Source of the DNA: an uncultured Thalassospira sp.
GTDB lineage: Bacteria; Pseudomonadota; Alphaproteobacteria; Rhodospirillales_A; Thalassospiraceae
DNA length: 13,624 nt
Assembly (NCBI GenBank): GCA_946885765.1
Contig: CAMPHD010000044.1
Coordinates: 1-13,624 of the forward strand
Reading direction: 5' to 3'
Under the pieces are notes generated by a model. That model saw nothing but the letters and a program-made list of their open reading frames with translations, made no database searches and had not been told where the DNA came from. Position 1 is the first letter of the stretch; every line of letters starts with the position of its first letter. The position numbers and the translations under genes are program-made. Shown piece by piece: positions 6,876 to 13,624 of the stretch.

Positions 6876-7391
6876 TCAGGCAATCCGATGTCGAATATCA
6901 TCCGGCCTGGCGGCAAAACGATATTCCGACGAGGCACTAAGATCATCAAGAATGCGGGTTTCGCCAGTTCGAGCGAACCCGCATTTTTCATAAAAGCGAT
7001 GTCCGGCTTCAAATCGTGTATCGGTCCAGAGGACAAGGTCGGTGCAATCGGGATGGGTTTGCCCCAGCCAATCAAGAGCCGTCTTCACCATACGTTGGGC
7101 GATGCCATTTCCGCGGATGGCGCGATCCAGATAGACCTTGTGCAATTCCGCCTGTTTTTGCGCCGGATCGTATTTGATGCCAAGGCATCCCAAAACACGC
7201 AGATCCTCCTCGACCACCCAGATACAGCCATTCTCGGCGGTGAAATCGTCAGCAATGGCATCAAGTTCGGGAAATTCGCCCGCACGATCAAAGATGCAAC
7301 CGGGATAGTCGGCAAAGACAGCCGCAATCAGGGTTGCGATCTGGTTGCCATCCCGGTTGGTGGCTTTGCGAATATCGAATACCATTTCCAT
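6876..7391 (-). CDS. GNAT family N-acetyltransferase
   Basis: Acetyl-CoA-dependent acetyltransferase of 171 aa. The fold pattern is complete: N-terminal IRKATNRDGNQIATLI, a central beta strand GCLGIKYD (68-75), the acetyl-CoA loop R93-G-N-G96-I-A98 (R/Q-x-x-G-x-G/A) followed by helix QRMVKTALDWL, and a C-terminal F133-Y-E-K-C-G-F region near 133-139. Substrate is unknown. I chose ATG 7391, four bases after the fmt stop; ATG 7385 is an alternative two codons later, and a longer frame running into fmt is unlikely to be used. The spacing implies co-transcription with fmt. The end of the coding region contains a + strand terminator-like hairpin (6951-6988). Confidence 0.87.
   Translation of the reverse strand: MEMVFDIRKATNRDGNQIATLIAAVFADYPGCIFDRAGEFPELDAIADDFTAENGCIWVVEEDLRVLGCLGIKYDPAQKQAELHKVYLDRAIRGNGIAQRMVKTALDWLGQTHPDCTDLVLWTDTRFEAGHRFYEKCGFARTGETRILDDLSASSEYRFAARPDDIRHRIA
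6951..6988 (+). terminator. Terminator-like hairpin for the LysR gene inside the GNAT coding end
   Basis: On the + strand AATGCGGGTTTCGC (6951-6964) pairs with GCGAACCCGCATT (6973-6985) with one bulged T, an eight-base loop, and a T tract through 6988. It lies about 80 bases after the LysR stop and is antisense to GNAT codons. The minus strand has no comparable T tract, so it should work mainly for the LysR transcript. Confidence 0.65.
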
Positions 7392-7395
7392 GGAC

Positions 7396-8325
7396 CTAGC
7401 CCTGTAAGACAACGCCCTCGGCAAGCTTGTCATAGCCTCGCAAAACGGCATCAGTATCCATCACCGCCTTGCCCGGCCGCTGGATACGGGTCGGGCGCAA
7501 TGCGCCGGCACCGCATGCAATCGTCAGATGATCGTCAAGGATGGTGCCCGCCGGACCGGTCTGGTCGGTGACGATGGCGGCCTGTACCTTGATGCGTTCC
7601 TTGCCGAATTCGAAATAGGCACCCGGCCATGGGGTAAAAGCACGGATTTTGCGTTCAAGTGCGGCGGCATCATCGGTGAAATCAAGCTTGGCCTCGGATT
7701 TATCAAGTTTGGCAGCATAGGTCACCCCGTCTTCGGGCTGTCTGATTGCACTCAGCCCACCACCCGGAAGTTTTTCAAGCGCCTCGACAATCAGTTTGCC
7801 ACCCAGCTCAGCAAGGTCGTCATGCAGGGCATTGGCATAGGTTGCCGATGTGATCGGAATATCGCCAATCAACAGCATATCACCAGTATCAAGCCCGACA
7901 TCCATCTGCATGATGGTGACACCGGTTTTATCATCGCCCGCAAGAATGGCGCGCTGGATCGGGGCCGCACCGCGCCAGCGCGGTAAAAGGGATGCATGAA
8001 TGTTCAGACAGCCATATTTTGGCGCATCCAGAACCGCTTTTGGCAGAATCAGGCCATAAGCCGCGACCACCGCAACATCGAGATCAAGGTCGGCAAAGGC
8101 CTGTTTCTGGTCATCGGATTTCAGGGAAACAGGTGTGCGAACCTCGATCCCCTGTTCTTGCGCCCAAGCGTGAACAGGGGTCGGCGTTTCCTTTTGCCCG
8201 CGACCGGCGGGACGGGGCGGCTGGGAATAGACGCAGACAACATCATGACCGGCTGCGACCAGTTGCTTTAACGCCACAAGGGCGAAATCCGGGGTTCCCA
8301 TAAAGGCAATGCGCAGCTTGGTCAT
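7396..8325 (-). CDS. fmt: Methionyl-tRNA formyltransferase
   Basis: Cytosolic enzyme of 309 aa that transfers a formyl group from 10-formyl-tetrahydrofolate to methionyl-initiator tRNA, enabling bacterial translation initiation. N-terminus [11 protein letters not shown] is the classic Rossmann start. The formyltransferase signature [19 protein letters not shown] holds N108 and H110, and GLDTGDM gives the catalytic aspartate D146. RPAGRGQ at 38-44 is the tRNA-contacting loop typical of Fmt. The C-terminal domain (from about 205, [28 protein letters not shown]) is complete. Length is normal. An AGGA element lies about eight to ten bases upstream of the ATG. It follows def, but a terminator separates them, and the GNAT gene is attached downstream. 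Confidence 0.97.
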   Translation of the reverse strand: MTKLRIAFMGTPDFALVALKQLVAAGHDVVCVYSQPPRPAGRGQKETPTPVHAWAQEQGIEVRTPVSLKSDDQKQAFADLDLDVAVVAAYGLILPKAVLDAPKYGCLNIHASLLPRWRGAAPIQRAILAGDDKTGVTIMQMDVGLDTGDMLLIGDIPITSATYANALHDDLAELGGKLIVEALEKLPGGGLSAIRQPEDGVTYAAKLDKSEAKLDFTDDAAALERKIRAFTPWPGAYFEFGKERIKVQAAIVTDQTGPAGTILDDHLTIACGAGALRPTRIQRPGKAVMDTDAVLRGYDKLAEGVVLQG

Positions 8326-8443
8326 CGGTCACGTCCTATCGTCATCAATCAGGTGGTTGGCGGCAATTTGGCGTTATCTTGGCCAAATGACAAGCCAAGC
8401 CTTAGAAGGCAGGTGTTCGGTTTGTCAGTACGCCAAAATAAAA

Positions 8444-8462
8444 GGGCCGGAAATTCCGGCCC
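8444..8462 (-). terminator. Rho-independent terminator of def
   Basis: GGGCCGG / CCGGCCC (8444-8450 with 8456-8462) forms a 7-bp GC stem with an AAATT loop. On the minus strand it is followed by TTTTATTTT (8443-8435). It lies 24 bases after the def stop, between def and fmt, so fmt probably has its own promoter in 8326-8435 or depends on readthrough. Confidence 0.85.
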
Positions 8463-8486
8463 CTGAATTCTTTGATGCGTTTCTGA

Positions 8487-9005
8487 TCAGGCAGACTTTT
8501 TCGTCTTTTGCAGCTTCTGCACCTTTTTCAAGATCATGTTGCGCTTAAGCGCACTGAGATAGTCGGTGAACAGAATGCCATCAAGGTGATCAAGTTCATG
8601 CTGGATGCAGGTTGCCAGCAGACCATCGGCCTCGATTTCATGTTCCTTGCCGTTTTCATCCAGATAGCGCAGGCCAACTTCGGCCGGGCGTTCGACATCA
8701 GCATATTGTTCCGGGATCGACAGGCAGCCTTCCTGATAGACTGATGTATCCTCGGATTCCCAGATGATTTCCGGGTTCACGAGTTTCAGCGGCTGGGGCT
8801 TTTCCTTGTCATCGGAAACATCCATGACAACCACGCGCTTCATCACGCCGATCTGGGGTGCGGCAAGTCCGATACCCGGTGCCGCATACATGGTTTCAAG
8901 CATGTCATCGAGCAATTCACGGATTTCGTCATTCACCTCGGCCACCTCTTCGCATTCCTGCTTGAGGCGGGGATCGGGAACAATGAGAATGTCGCGCAGG
9001 GCCAT
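8487..9005 (-). CDS. def: Peptide deformylase
   Basis: Metallo-hydrolase of 172 aa that removes the N-formyl group from nascent proteins, acting at the ribosome exit. All three family motifs are intact: GIGLAAPQ (44-51), EGCLS (92-96, with metal ligand C94) and HELDH (136-140, with ligands H136 and H140 and catalytic E137). Length matches class I bacterial deformylases. The C-terminus is lysine-rich (KKVQKLQKTKKSA), as in many proteobacterial homologues where it helps ribosome binding. The Shine-Dalgarno is weak (AGAAGA). A likely promoter lies at 9046-9074 and a terminator at 8444-8462, so it may be a single-gene unit despite the usual def-fmt order. Confidence 0.97.
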   Translation of the reverse strand: MALRDILIVPDPRLKQECEEVAEVNDEIRELLDDMLETMYAAPGIGLAAPQIGVMKRVVVMDVSDDKEKPQPLKLVNPEIIWESEDTSVYQEGCLSIPEQYADVERPAEVGLRYLDENGKEHEIEADGLLATCIQHELDHLDGILFTDYLSALKRNMILKKVQKLQKTKKSA

Positions 9006-9045
9006 GTGTCTTCTGTCCGGGTTTGGAAATCTATGCGTTCATCGC

Positions 9046-9074
9046 ATTATAGCGAAATCAGCGCTCCGAGATAA
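9046..9074 (-). promoter_or_regulatory. def: Probable sigma-70 promoter of def
   Basis: On the minus strand a perfect -10 box TATAAT (9051-9046) lies 17 bases downstream of TTATCT (9074-9069), a weak -35 match. The -35 sits inside a perfect inverted repeat CCGAGA-N5-TCTCGG (9066-9082). It is 41 bases upstream of the def start and just past the rmuC stop. Confidence 0.5.
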
Positions 9075-9122
9075 GGTCTCGGCACAGGTTAGTCAAGCAA
9101 CAGCCCGATATTACCGCGCAAC

Positions 9123-10583
9123 TCACCCATGTTCGGTACCGGTATGAGCCGTTTCATCGTCATCATCATCGGTTTGAGCTGCCAGCATATCGGAAGGTGC
9201 GCCAAGCAACTCGGTCTTGGTAATTTCACGCACATGGGTTTCCGCATGAAGCGGTTCTTCGATGGCCCGATCATCGGCAACGATATGCTTTTCCTTAAGC
9301 TTGCGAGCCGAAACCAGTACCGTTCCTTCAAGCGTGCCAAGGGTCTTGTTGTAGTTTTTGACCGTGCTTTCAAGCGACTTGCCCATAGAGGCAAAGTTTT
9401 TGGCCAGCGTCCCCAGACGATCAAAAAGCTGCTGACCGATTTCGCTGATATCGCGAGCATTTTCGGCCAGGGCTTCCTGACGCCAGCCATAGGCCACTGC
9501 CTTGAGAAGCCCGAGCAAGGTTGTCGGCGTTGCCAGAATAACGCCATCGCGGAAGCTGTCTTCGATCAGGCGGGGGTCGCGTTCAAGCGCTGCCGAGAAG
9601 AAGCTCTCGCCGGGCAGGAACAGGACAACAAACTCGGGAGAATCGACCGATTTCCAATAGGATTTCTTTGAAAGGTCGGAAATCACCTTGCGCACATTGG
9701 TGACGTAGGTGCCCATCAGGGCTTCGCGGCGGATATCGTCGTGCTTTTCCTCGATCGCCTCAAGATAGGCCGATGTCGGGGCCTTGGCATCGACAACGAT
9801 GTTTTTACCACCCGGCAGGTGAATAACCATGTCGGGCTTTTGCGCGCCTTCGTCAGTATTGAAATGCACCTGTTCTTCGAAATCGCAATGTTTGAGCATC
9901 CCGGCCAGTTCCACGATCCGGCGCAACTGCAATTCACCCCATTTGCCAGATACCGACGAACTTGACCGCAGGGCGGAACTGAGCGTCTGGGTTTCCTTGG
10001 ACAGGCGGGTTTGCGATTCAACCAGCTGGCCGACCTGATTACGCAATTCGCCATAAGCTTCCTTGCGCGAATTTTCCAGTTCGTTGACCTTGGTATCGAA
10101 AGCCTGCAAGCGTTCCTGAATCGGTTTGACAAGCCCGTCGATCGCCTGCTGGCGTTTTTCCAGATCGCCTTTGGCCCCTTCCTGCATGCGCGAGAAATTT
10201 TCGCGCGCCAGCTTCATGAACTCGTCATTGTTGACTTTAAGTGCGTCAGACGACAGCGCCTTGAAGCTATCAAGCAGTTTGGTGCGCGCATCATCAAGCA
10301 TCGCGAGCTTTTCGGTGGTGGCTTCGCGTTCTTTTTCCAGTCTGGTTTCGGCAATAGCGCGTTTTTCGGATTCTTCGGAAAGCCGGTTACGTGTGGTTGC
10401 CAGTTCGGATACCAGTTCGCGGCGGGTTTCGTCGGCCTGATCAAGTTGTGCCGCCAGCAAGGCGGTTCGCGACTCTGCCTCGGCCATCGCGGCTTCTTTG
10501 GTGCGTTTGACCATCAACACACTGAAAACCAGTGCAACGACAAATGCCGCAATTGCGCCCGCTGCAAGAGAAATCGGATCCAT
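9123..10583 (-). CDS. rmuC: DNA recombination protein RmuC
   Basis: Protein of 486 aa, homologous to RmuC, which limits recombination at short inverted repeats and is thought to be a nuclease. Domain order: an N-terminal membrane anchor (residues 7-25), long heptad-rich coiled coils (about 28-200), then the conserved RmuC domain starting at GKWGELQL (213-220). DMVIHLPGG (251-259) and VVDAKAP (263-269) supply D251 and D264-x-K266, consistent with a PD-(D/E)xK nuclease core. FVVLFLPGESFFSAAL and ILATPTTLLGLLKAVAYGW complete the family signature. The tail is acidic and disordered (TDDDDDETAH). The start is chosen at the ATG preceded by GGTGGGAAT. It sits upstream of def on the same strand. Confidence 0.95.
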   Translation of the reverse strand: MDPISLAAGAIAAFVVALVFSVLMVKRTKEAAMAEAESRTALLAAQLDQADETRRELVSELATTRNRLSEESEKRAIAETRLEKEREATTEKLAMLDDARTKLLDSFKALSSDALKVNNDEFMKLARENFSRMQEGAKGDLEKRQQAIDGLVKPIQERLQAFDTKVNELENSRKEAYGELRNQVGQLVESQTRLSKETQTLSSALRSSSSVSGKWGELQLRRIVELAGMLKHCDFEEQVHFNTDEGAQKPDMVIHLPGGKNIVVDAKAPTSAYLEAIEEKHDDIRREALMGTYVTNVRKVISDLSKKSYWKSVDSPEFVVLFLPGESFFSAALERDPRLIEDSFRDGVILATPTTLLGLLKAVAYGWRQEALAENARDISEIGQQLFDRLGTLAKNFASMGKSLESTVKNYNKTLGTLEGTVLVSARKLKEKHIVADDRAIEEPLHAETHVREITKTELLGAPSDMLAAQTDDDDDETAHTGTEHG

Positions 10584-11116
10584 ATTCCCACCGTTTGGTT
10601 ATAACCTGATTTCTTTGTATCTGTTTTGTTCCATTAAATCCAGAATGCAACCGCATTGATGTATCGATGCGAAGTGTGGCAAATCGCCAGATCATGACTG
10701 GCGATAGCACGATAATATCACTATGTTTCAATTACCTACTTCAGGGAATGCCGTATCCCGGTATCCAGACAGGATCACCGGGCGTGTTTGGTCGTGGCCC
10801 ACATAATCAAACCGGCCGGCAGGCAGGAGAATCAGAATTGTATCGTGCCAGTTGCCGTGCATTTTGCCCCCCGCCTTAAGTTGTATTCCCTGAAATTCAT
10901 CAGCGCACTAGCATAGGGCGCAAGCGACAGGAACCGATTTACGCCATACCGTCCGGCTGATCTTGCATCGCCCGTTCGGTCATCTTGCAACAAAGTTGCG
11001 ATTGGAAAAACCGGTATCTGGCACGCACAAGAATATCGTACCGGCCCAAAGACCTTTCAGCGGGCAGGCGACCGGTGCGAACGCACAGACAACAGGAAAC
11101 GAACAAGAGGCCATAT
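10584..11116. promoter_or_regulatory. Long divergent intergenic region between rmuC and acsA
   Basis: This 533-base gap has no convincing gene. It contains three inverted repeats: CGCATTGAT-gt-ATCGATGCG (10652-10671, one mismatch), TCGCCAG-N7-CTGGCGA (10684-10704, perfect) and TTGCAAC-AAA-GTTGCGA (10985-11001, one mismatch). The first two are near the rmuC side; the third lies 116 bases before the acsA start. The acsA frame stays open up to 10985, but that part lacks Acs homology. Promoters for both genes must lie here; none could be fixed with confidence. AAGAGG (11105-11110) is the acsA ribosome binding site. Confidence 0.6.
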
Positions 11117-13063
11117 ATGTCTGCGAACGTTTATCCCGTCTCCGACGACATCGCGAAGGGCGCGCTGATCGACAAGGCAAAATACGACGCCATGTACAAG
11201 CAGTCGGTCGAAGACCCCGAAGGCTTCTGGGGCGAACACGGCAAGCGCATCGACTGGATCAAGCCGTTTACCAAGGTCAAGAATGTCAGCTTTGACGCCA
11301 AGGACCTTTATATCAAGTGGTATGAAGATGGCACGCTGAACGTTGCTGCCAACTGCCTTGATCGTCATCTGGCCAAACGTGGCGACCAGACCGCGATCAT
11401 TTTCGAAGGCGACGATCCGTCCGTTTCCGAACATATCACTTACAAAGATTTGCATGAACGTGTCTGCCGGTTTGCCAACGCGCTGAAATCAATGGGTGTC
11501 GGCAAAGGCGACCGCGTTGTCATTTACCTGCCGATGATCCCGGCCGCAGCGGTTTCGATGCTGGCTTGCGCGCGCATCGGTGCGATCCATTCCATCGTGT
11601 TTGGCGGCTTTTCTCCCGAAGCCCTGGCAGGGCGCGTTGAAGATTGTGGTGCCAAGGTTGTCATCACCTCGGACGAAGGCCTTCGTGGCGGGCGCGGTGT
11701 GCCGCTGAAACGCAATGCGGACGAAGCCCTTTCCCATCCGGGCGTCAAATCGGTCGAGAAGCTTGTTGTCGTCAAGCATACCGGCAAGGACATTGCATGG
11801 AATGATGCCCGCGACGTCTGGTATCATGAGGTTTGCGAGGCAGCATCCCCCGATTGCCCACCCACCGAGGTCAATGCCGAAGACCCGCTTTTCGTTCTTT
11901 ATACATCGGGTTCGACCGGCAAGCCGAAGGGCGTTTTGCATACGTCGGGCGGTTACCTTGTTTATGCATCGATGACCCATCAGTATGTCTTTGATTATCA
12001 CGACGGTGATATTTACTGGTGCACGGCCGATGTCGGCTGGGTCACCGGGCACAGCTATATTGTTTACGGGCCGCTTGCCAACGGGGCGACGACCCTGATG
12101 TTTGAAGGCGTGCCGAGCTATCCGGATGCATCGCGTTTCTGGCAGGTGTGCGAGAAGCACAAGGTCAATATCTTCTATACCGCGCCGACCGCGATCCGTG
12201 CCCTGATGCGCGAAGGCGAAAGCTGGGTCAACAAGGCCGATCTTTCCAGCTTGCGCATCCTTGGCTCGGTGGGTGAACCGATCAACCCCGAAGCCTGGGA
12301 GTGGTATCACGAGCATGTCGGCAAACGGAACTGCCCGATTGTCGATACCTGGTGGCAGACCGAAACCGGTGGCATCCTGATTACGCCGTTGCCCGGTGCC
12401 ACCGACCTTAAACCGGGTTCAGCGACCTTGCCGTTCTTCGGGATCGAGCCCGGCCTTCTGGATAACGAGGGCAAGGAACTGACCGGGGCGACCGACGGCA
12501 ACCTTGTGATCAAGAAAAGCTGGCCTGGTCAGATGCGCACGGTTTATGGCGATCATGAACGGTTTATCCAGACCTATTTCAGCACATTCGCCGATGTCTA
12601 TACCACCGGTGATGGCGCACGCCGTGACGAGGACGGTTATTACTGGATCACCGGACGTGTGGATGACGTAATCAACGTATCGGGCCACCGCATGGGCACG
12701 GCCGAGGTTGAAAGTGCACTGGTTGCCCATCCCAAGGTGGCCGAGGCCGCCGTGGTCGGCGTACCGCACGACATAAAAGGACAGGGCATCTATGCCTATG
12801 TCACGCTGAATGCCGGTGAAGAACCGACCGACGAGCTGCGCGGCGAGCTGGTCAAATGGGTCCGCAAGGAAATCGGTCCGATTGCCAGCCCCGATTATAT
12901 CCAATGGTCGCCGGGACTTCCAAAAACCCGTTCGGGCAAAATCATGCGCCGTATCCTGCGCAAGATTGCGGCAAACGAATATGACCAGCTTGGCGATACA
13001 TCAACCCTTGCCGATCCAGGTGTTGTCGATGACCTGATCGAAAACCGCCAGAACCGGAAATAA
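11117..13063 (+). CDS. acsA: Acetyl-CoA synthetase (acetate-CoA ligase)
   Basis: AMP-forming enzyme of 648 aa that activates acetate to acetyl-CoA through acetyl-AMP. Motifs in order: [11 protein letters not shown] (262-272, ATP phosphate binding); WWQTETGG (412-419, with W413 at the position that limits the acyl pocket to acetate); [18 protein letters not shown] (497-514, ATP ribose and hinge); [17 protein letters not shown]; and [11 protein letters not shown] (602-612) with catalytic K608, the lysine inactivated by acetylation in this family. Length is typical. The ATG 11117 is chosen because it has AAGAGG six bases upstream and the protein then begins like known Acs ([10 protein letters not shown]). 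The upstream TTG at 10985 would add a 44-residue non-homologous stretch. A strong terminator follows, so it is probably monocistronic. Confidence 0.97.
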   Translation: MSANVYPVSDDIAKGALIDKAKYDAMYKQSVEDPEGFWGEHGKRIDWIKPFTKVKNVSFDAKDLYIKWYEDGTLNVAANCLDRHLAKRGDQTAIIFEGDDPSVSEHITYKDLHERVCRFANALKSMGVGKGDRVVIYLPMIPAAAVSMLACARIGAIHSIVFGGFSPEALAGRVEDCGAKVVITSDEGLRGGRGVPLKRNADEALSHPGVKSVEKLVVVKHTGKDIAWNDARDVWYHEVCEAASPDCPPTEVNAEDPLFVLYTSGSTGKPKGVLHTSGGYLVYASMTHQYVFDYHDGDIYWCTADVGWVTGHSYIVYGPLANGATTLMFEGVPSYPDASRFWQVCEKHKVNIFYTAPTAIRALMREGESWVNKADLSSLRILGSVGEPINPEAWEWYHEHVGKRNCPIVDTWWQTETGGILITPLPGATDLKPGSATLPFFGIEPGLLDNEGKELTGATDGNLVIKKSWPGQMRTVYGDHERFIQTYFSTFADVYTTGDGARRDEDGYYWITGRVDDVINVSGHRMGTAEVESALVAHPKVAEAAVVGVPHDIKGQGIYAYVTLNAGEEPTDELRGELVKWVRKEIGPIASPDYIQWSPGLPKTRSGKIMRRILRKIAANEYDQLGDTSTLADPGVVDDLIENRQNRK

Positions 13064-13103
13064 TCCGGAACTGCGTAAAACACACAGATCAGGATTTCAG
13101 GAC

Positions 13104-13132
13104 AAAACCCGCCGTTATTTCGGCGGGTTTTT
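13104..13132 (+). terminator. Rho-independent terminator of acsA
   Basis: AAACCCGCCG (13105-13114) pairs with CGGCGGGTTT (13121-13130) around a TTATTT loop and is followed by further Ts (TTTTT, 13128-13132). It starts 41 bases after the acsA stop. Confidence 0.92.
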
Positions 13133-13212
13133 CCGTTTTGGGGCAGTTTTTTTTTCAAAGCTTGCGGCAAATAGGATGGATGCAGGTGGGGCACTGGTGC
13201 GATGCCCGGCGG

Positions 13213-13239
13213 TTGTTCCACATTTTAAATTGGTATAGG
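13213..13239 (+). promoter_or_regulatory. Possible extended -10 promoter for the SulP gene
   Basis: TGG-TATAGG (13231-13239) resembles an extended -10 element, with TTGTTC (13213-13218) 15 bases upstream as a short-spaced -35. It would give a leader of roughly 135 bases. The surrounding 13133-13381 gap holds no gene that I can support. This is a weak call. Confidence 0.3.
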
Positions 13240-13381
13240 TACAGCCTGCTGCGTTGCAGCGCCGTTATGGACGCATTGATGGTTGATTGCATGAAACCGT
13301 GCAAGGATGGCTGTCATTTCTGCCTCCTGATGACATTCCAGCCCCGGGGACAGACTGGGCTGTTTGATACGGAGATGTTCT

Positions 13382-13624
13382 GTGAATACCGATTTCCTTC
13401 CGCGTTTGCGGGCCGAATGGCTTGGCAATATCCGTGGTGATGTGCTTTCAGGGCTTGTGGTGGCACTTGCCCTGATCCCCGAAGCCATTGCCTTTTCCAT
13501 CATCGCCGGGGTCGACCCCAAGGTCGGGCTTTATGCGTCCTTTTCGATTGCGGTGATTACCGCGATCTTTGGCGGACGCCCGGGCATGATTTCAGCCGCC
13601 ACCGCGGCAACCGCCGTTCTGATG
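13382..13624 (+). CDS. SulP-family anion transporter (5' end only)
   Basis: Only the first 81 codons are in the window and the frame is still open at the edge. The start is GTG 13382, seven bases after GGAG (13371-13374). The translation has a short polar N-terminus ([20 protein letters not shown]), then the SulP signature of the first helices: [33 protein letters not shown], and [17 protein letters not shown]. These match the conserved 'G-x-x-x-A-x-x-x-x-P-x-A-x-A-F' and 'AG-x-x-P-x-x-GLY' patterns of sulfate or bicarbonate permeases of the SLC26/SulP family. It should be an inner-membrane anion transporter. Whether a C-terminal STAS domain follows cannot be seen. It is downstream of the acsA terminator, so it is likely transcribed separately. 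Confidence 0.9.
   Translation, partial: MNTDFLPRLRAEWLGNIRGDVLSGLVVALALIPEAIAFSIIAGVDPKVGLYASFSIAVITAIFGGRPGMISAATAATAVLM

Noticed and set aside
11021..11037. Sigma-54 promoter (TGGCACG element) before acsA
   Set aside because: The -24 half looks right, but the -12 half reads GA where GC is required and lacks the TTGC pattern.
10985..11116. N-terminal extension of acetyl-CoA synthetase from TTG 10985
   Set aside because: The 44 added residues do not resemble Acs, the TTG lies inside an inverted repeat, and ATG 11117 has a ribosome binding site and gives the usual 648-aa length.
11489..12316. 275-codon minus-strand ORF inside acsA
   Set aside because: It is a shadow frame of the conserved acsA coding sequence with no start signals or recognisable domain.

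Overview
The window looks like chromosomal DNA of a free-living alphaproteobacterium. GC content is moderate, the core proteins (Fmt, Def, RmuC, Acs) are alphaproteobacterial in style, and there are TAXI-TRAP and SulP transporters. A marine Rhodospirillales organism such as Thalassospira fits best, but this is inferred from gene style and was not checked by a search.

Region 1 (1-3983) is an organic-acid uptake operon on the + strand. It encodes a TAXI-family periplasmic binding protein, a small secreted DUF1850-type protein whose start overlaps the first gene's stop, and a fused TRAP permease, and it ends at a strong Rho-independent terminator. The permease gene is broken in this sequence by a missing T in a short T run near 3314-3316, within a conserved stretch, so it reads as two ORFs in different frames.

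Region 2 (4087-6870) holds an MFS transporter (+), a small minus-strand gene of about 60 codons with a very strong ribosome binding site, and a divergent LysR-type regulator (+). The 3' untranslated region of the small gene is the most unusual part of the window. It has two hairpins built from a 20-base near-repeat, each showing a CUUCCUCC loop that mimics the 16S rRNA anti-Shine-Dalgarno sequence, followed by a perfect intrinsic terminator. This is the architecture of the alphaproteobacterial anti-SD-loop ('cuckoo'/CcsR-type) small RNAs that are made from the 3' end of small stress-gene mRNAs.

Region 3 (6876-10583) is a minus-strand housekeeping block: rmuC (DNA recombination protein), def (peptide deformylase, with its own likely promoter and terminator), fmt (methionyl-tRNA formyltransferase) and a GNAT acetyltransferase 4 bases after fmt. 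Def and Fmt act at the two ends of N-formylmethionine metabolism. A + strand terminator for the LysR gene appears to lie inside the 3' coding end of the GNAT gene.

Region 4 (10584-13624) contains a long regulatory gap with inverted repeats, acsA (acetyl-CoA synthetase) with a clear terminator, and the 5' end of a SulP-family anion transporter that runs off the window. No rRNA, tRNA, CRISPR array, insertion sequence or phage gene was seen.
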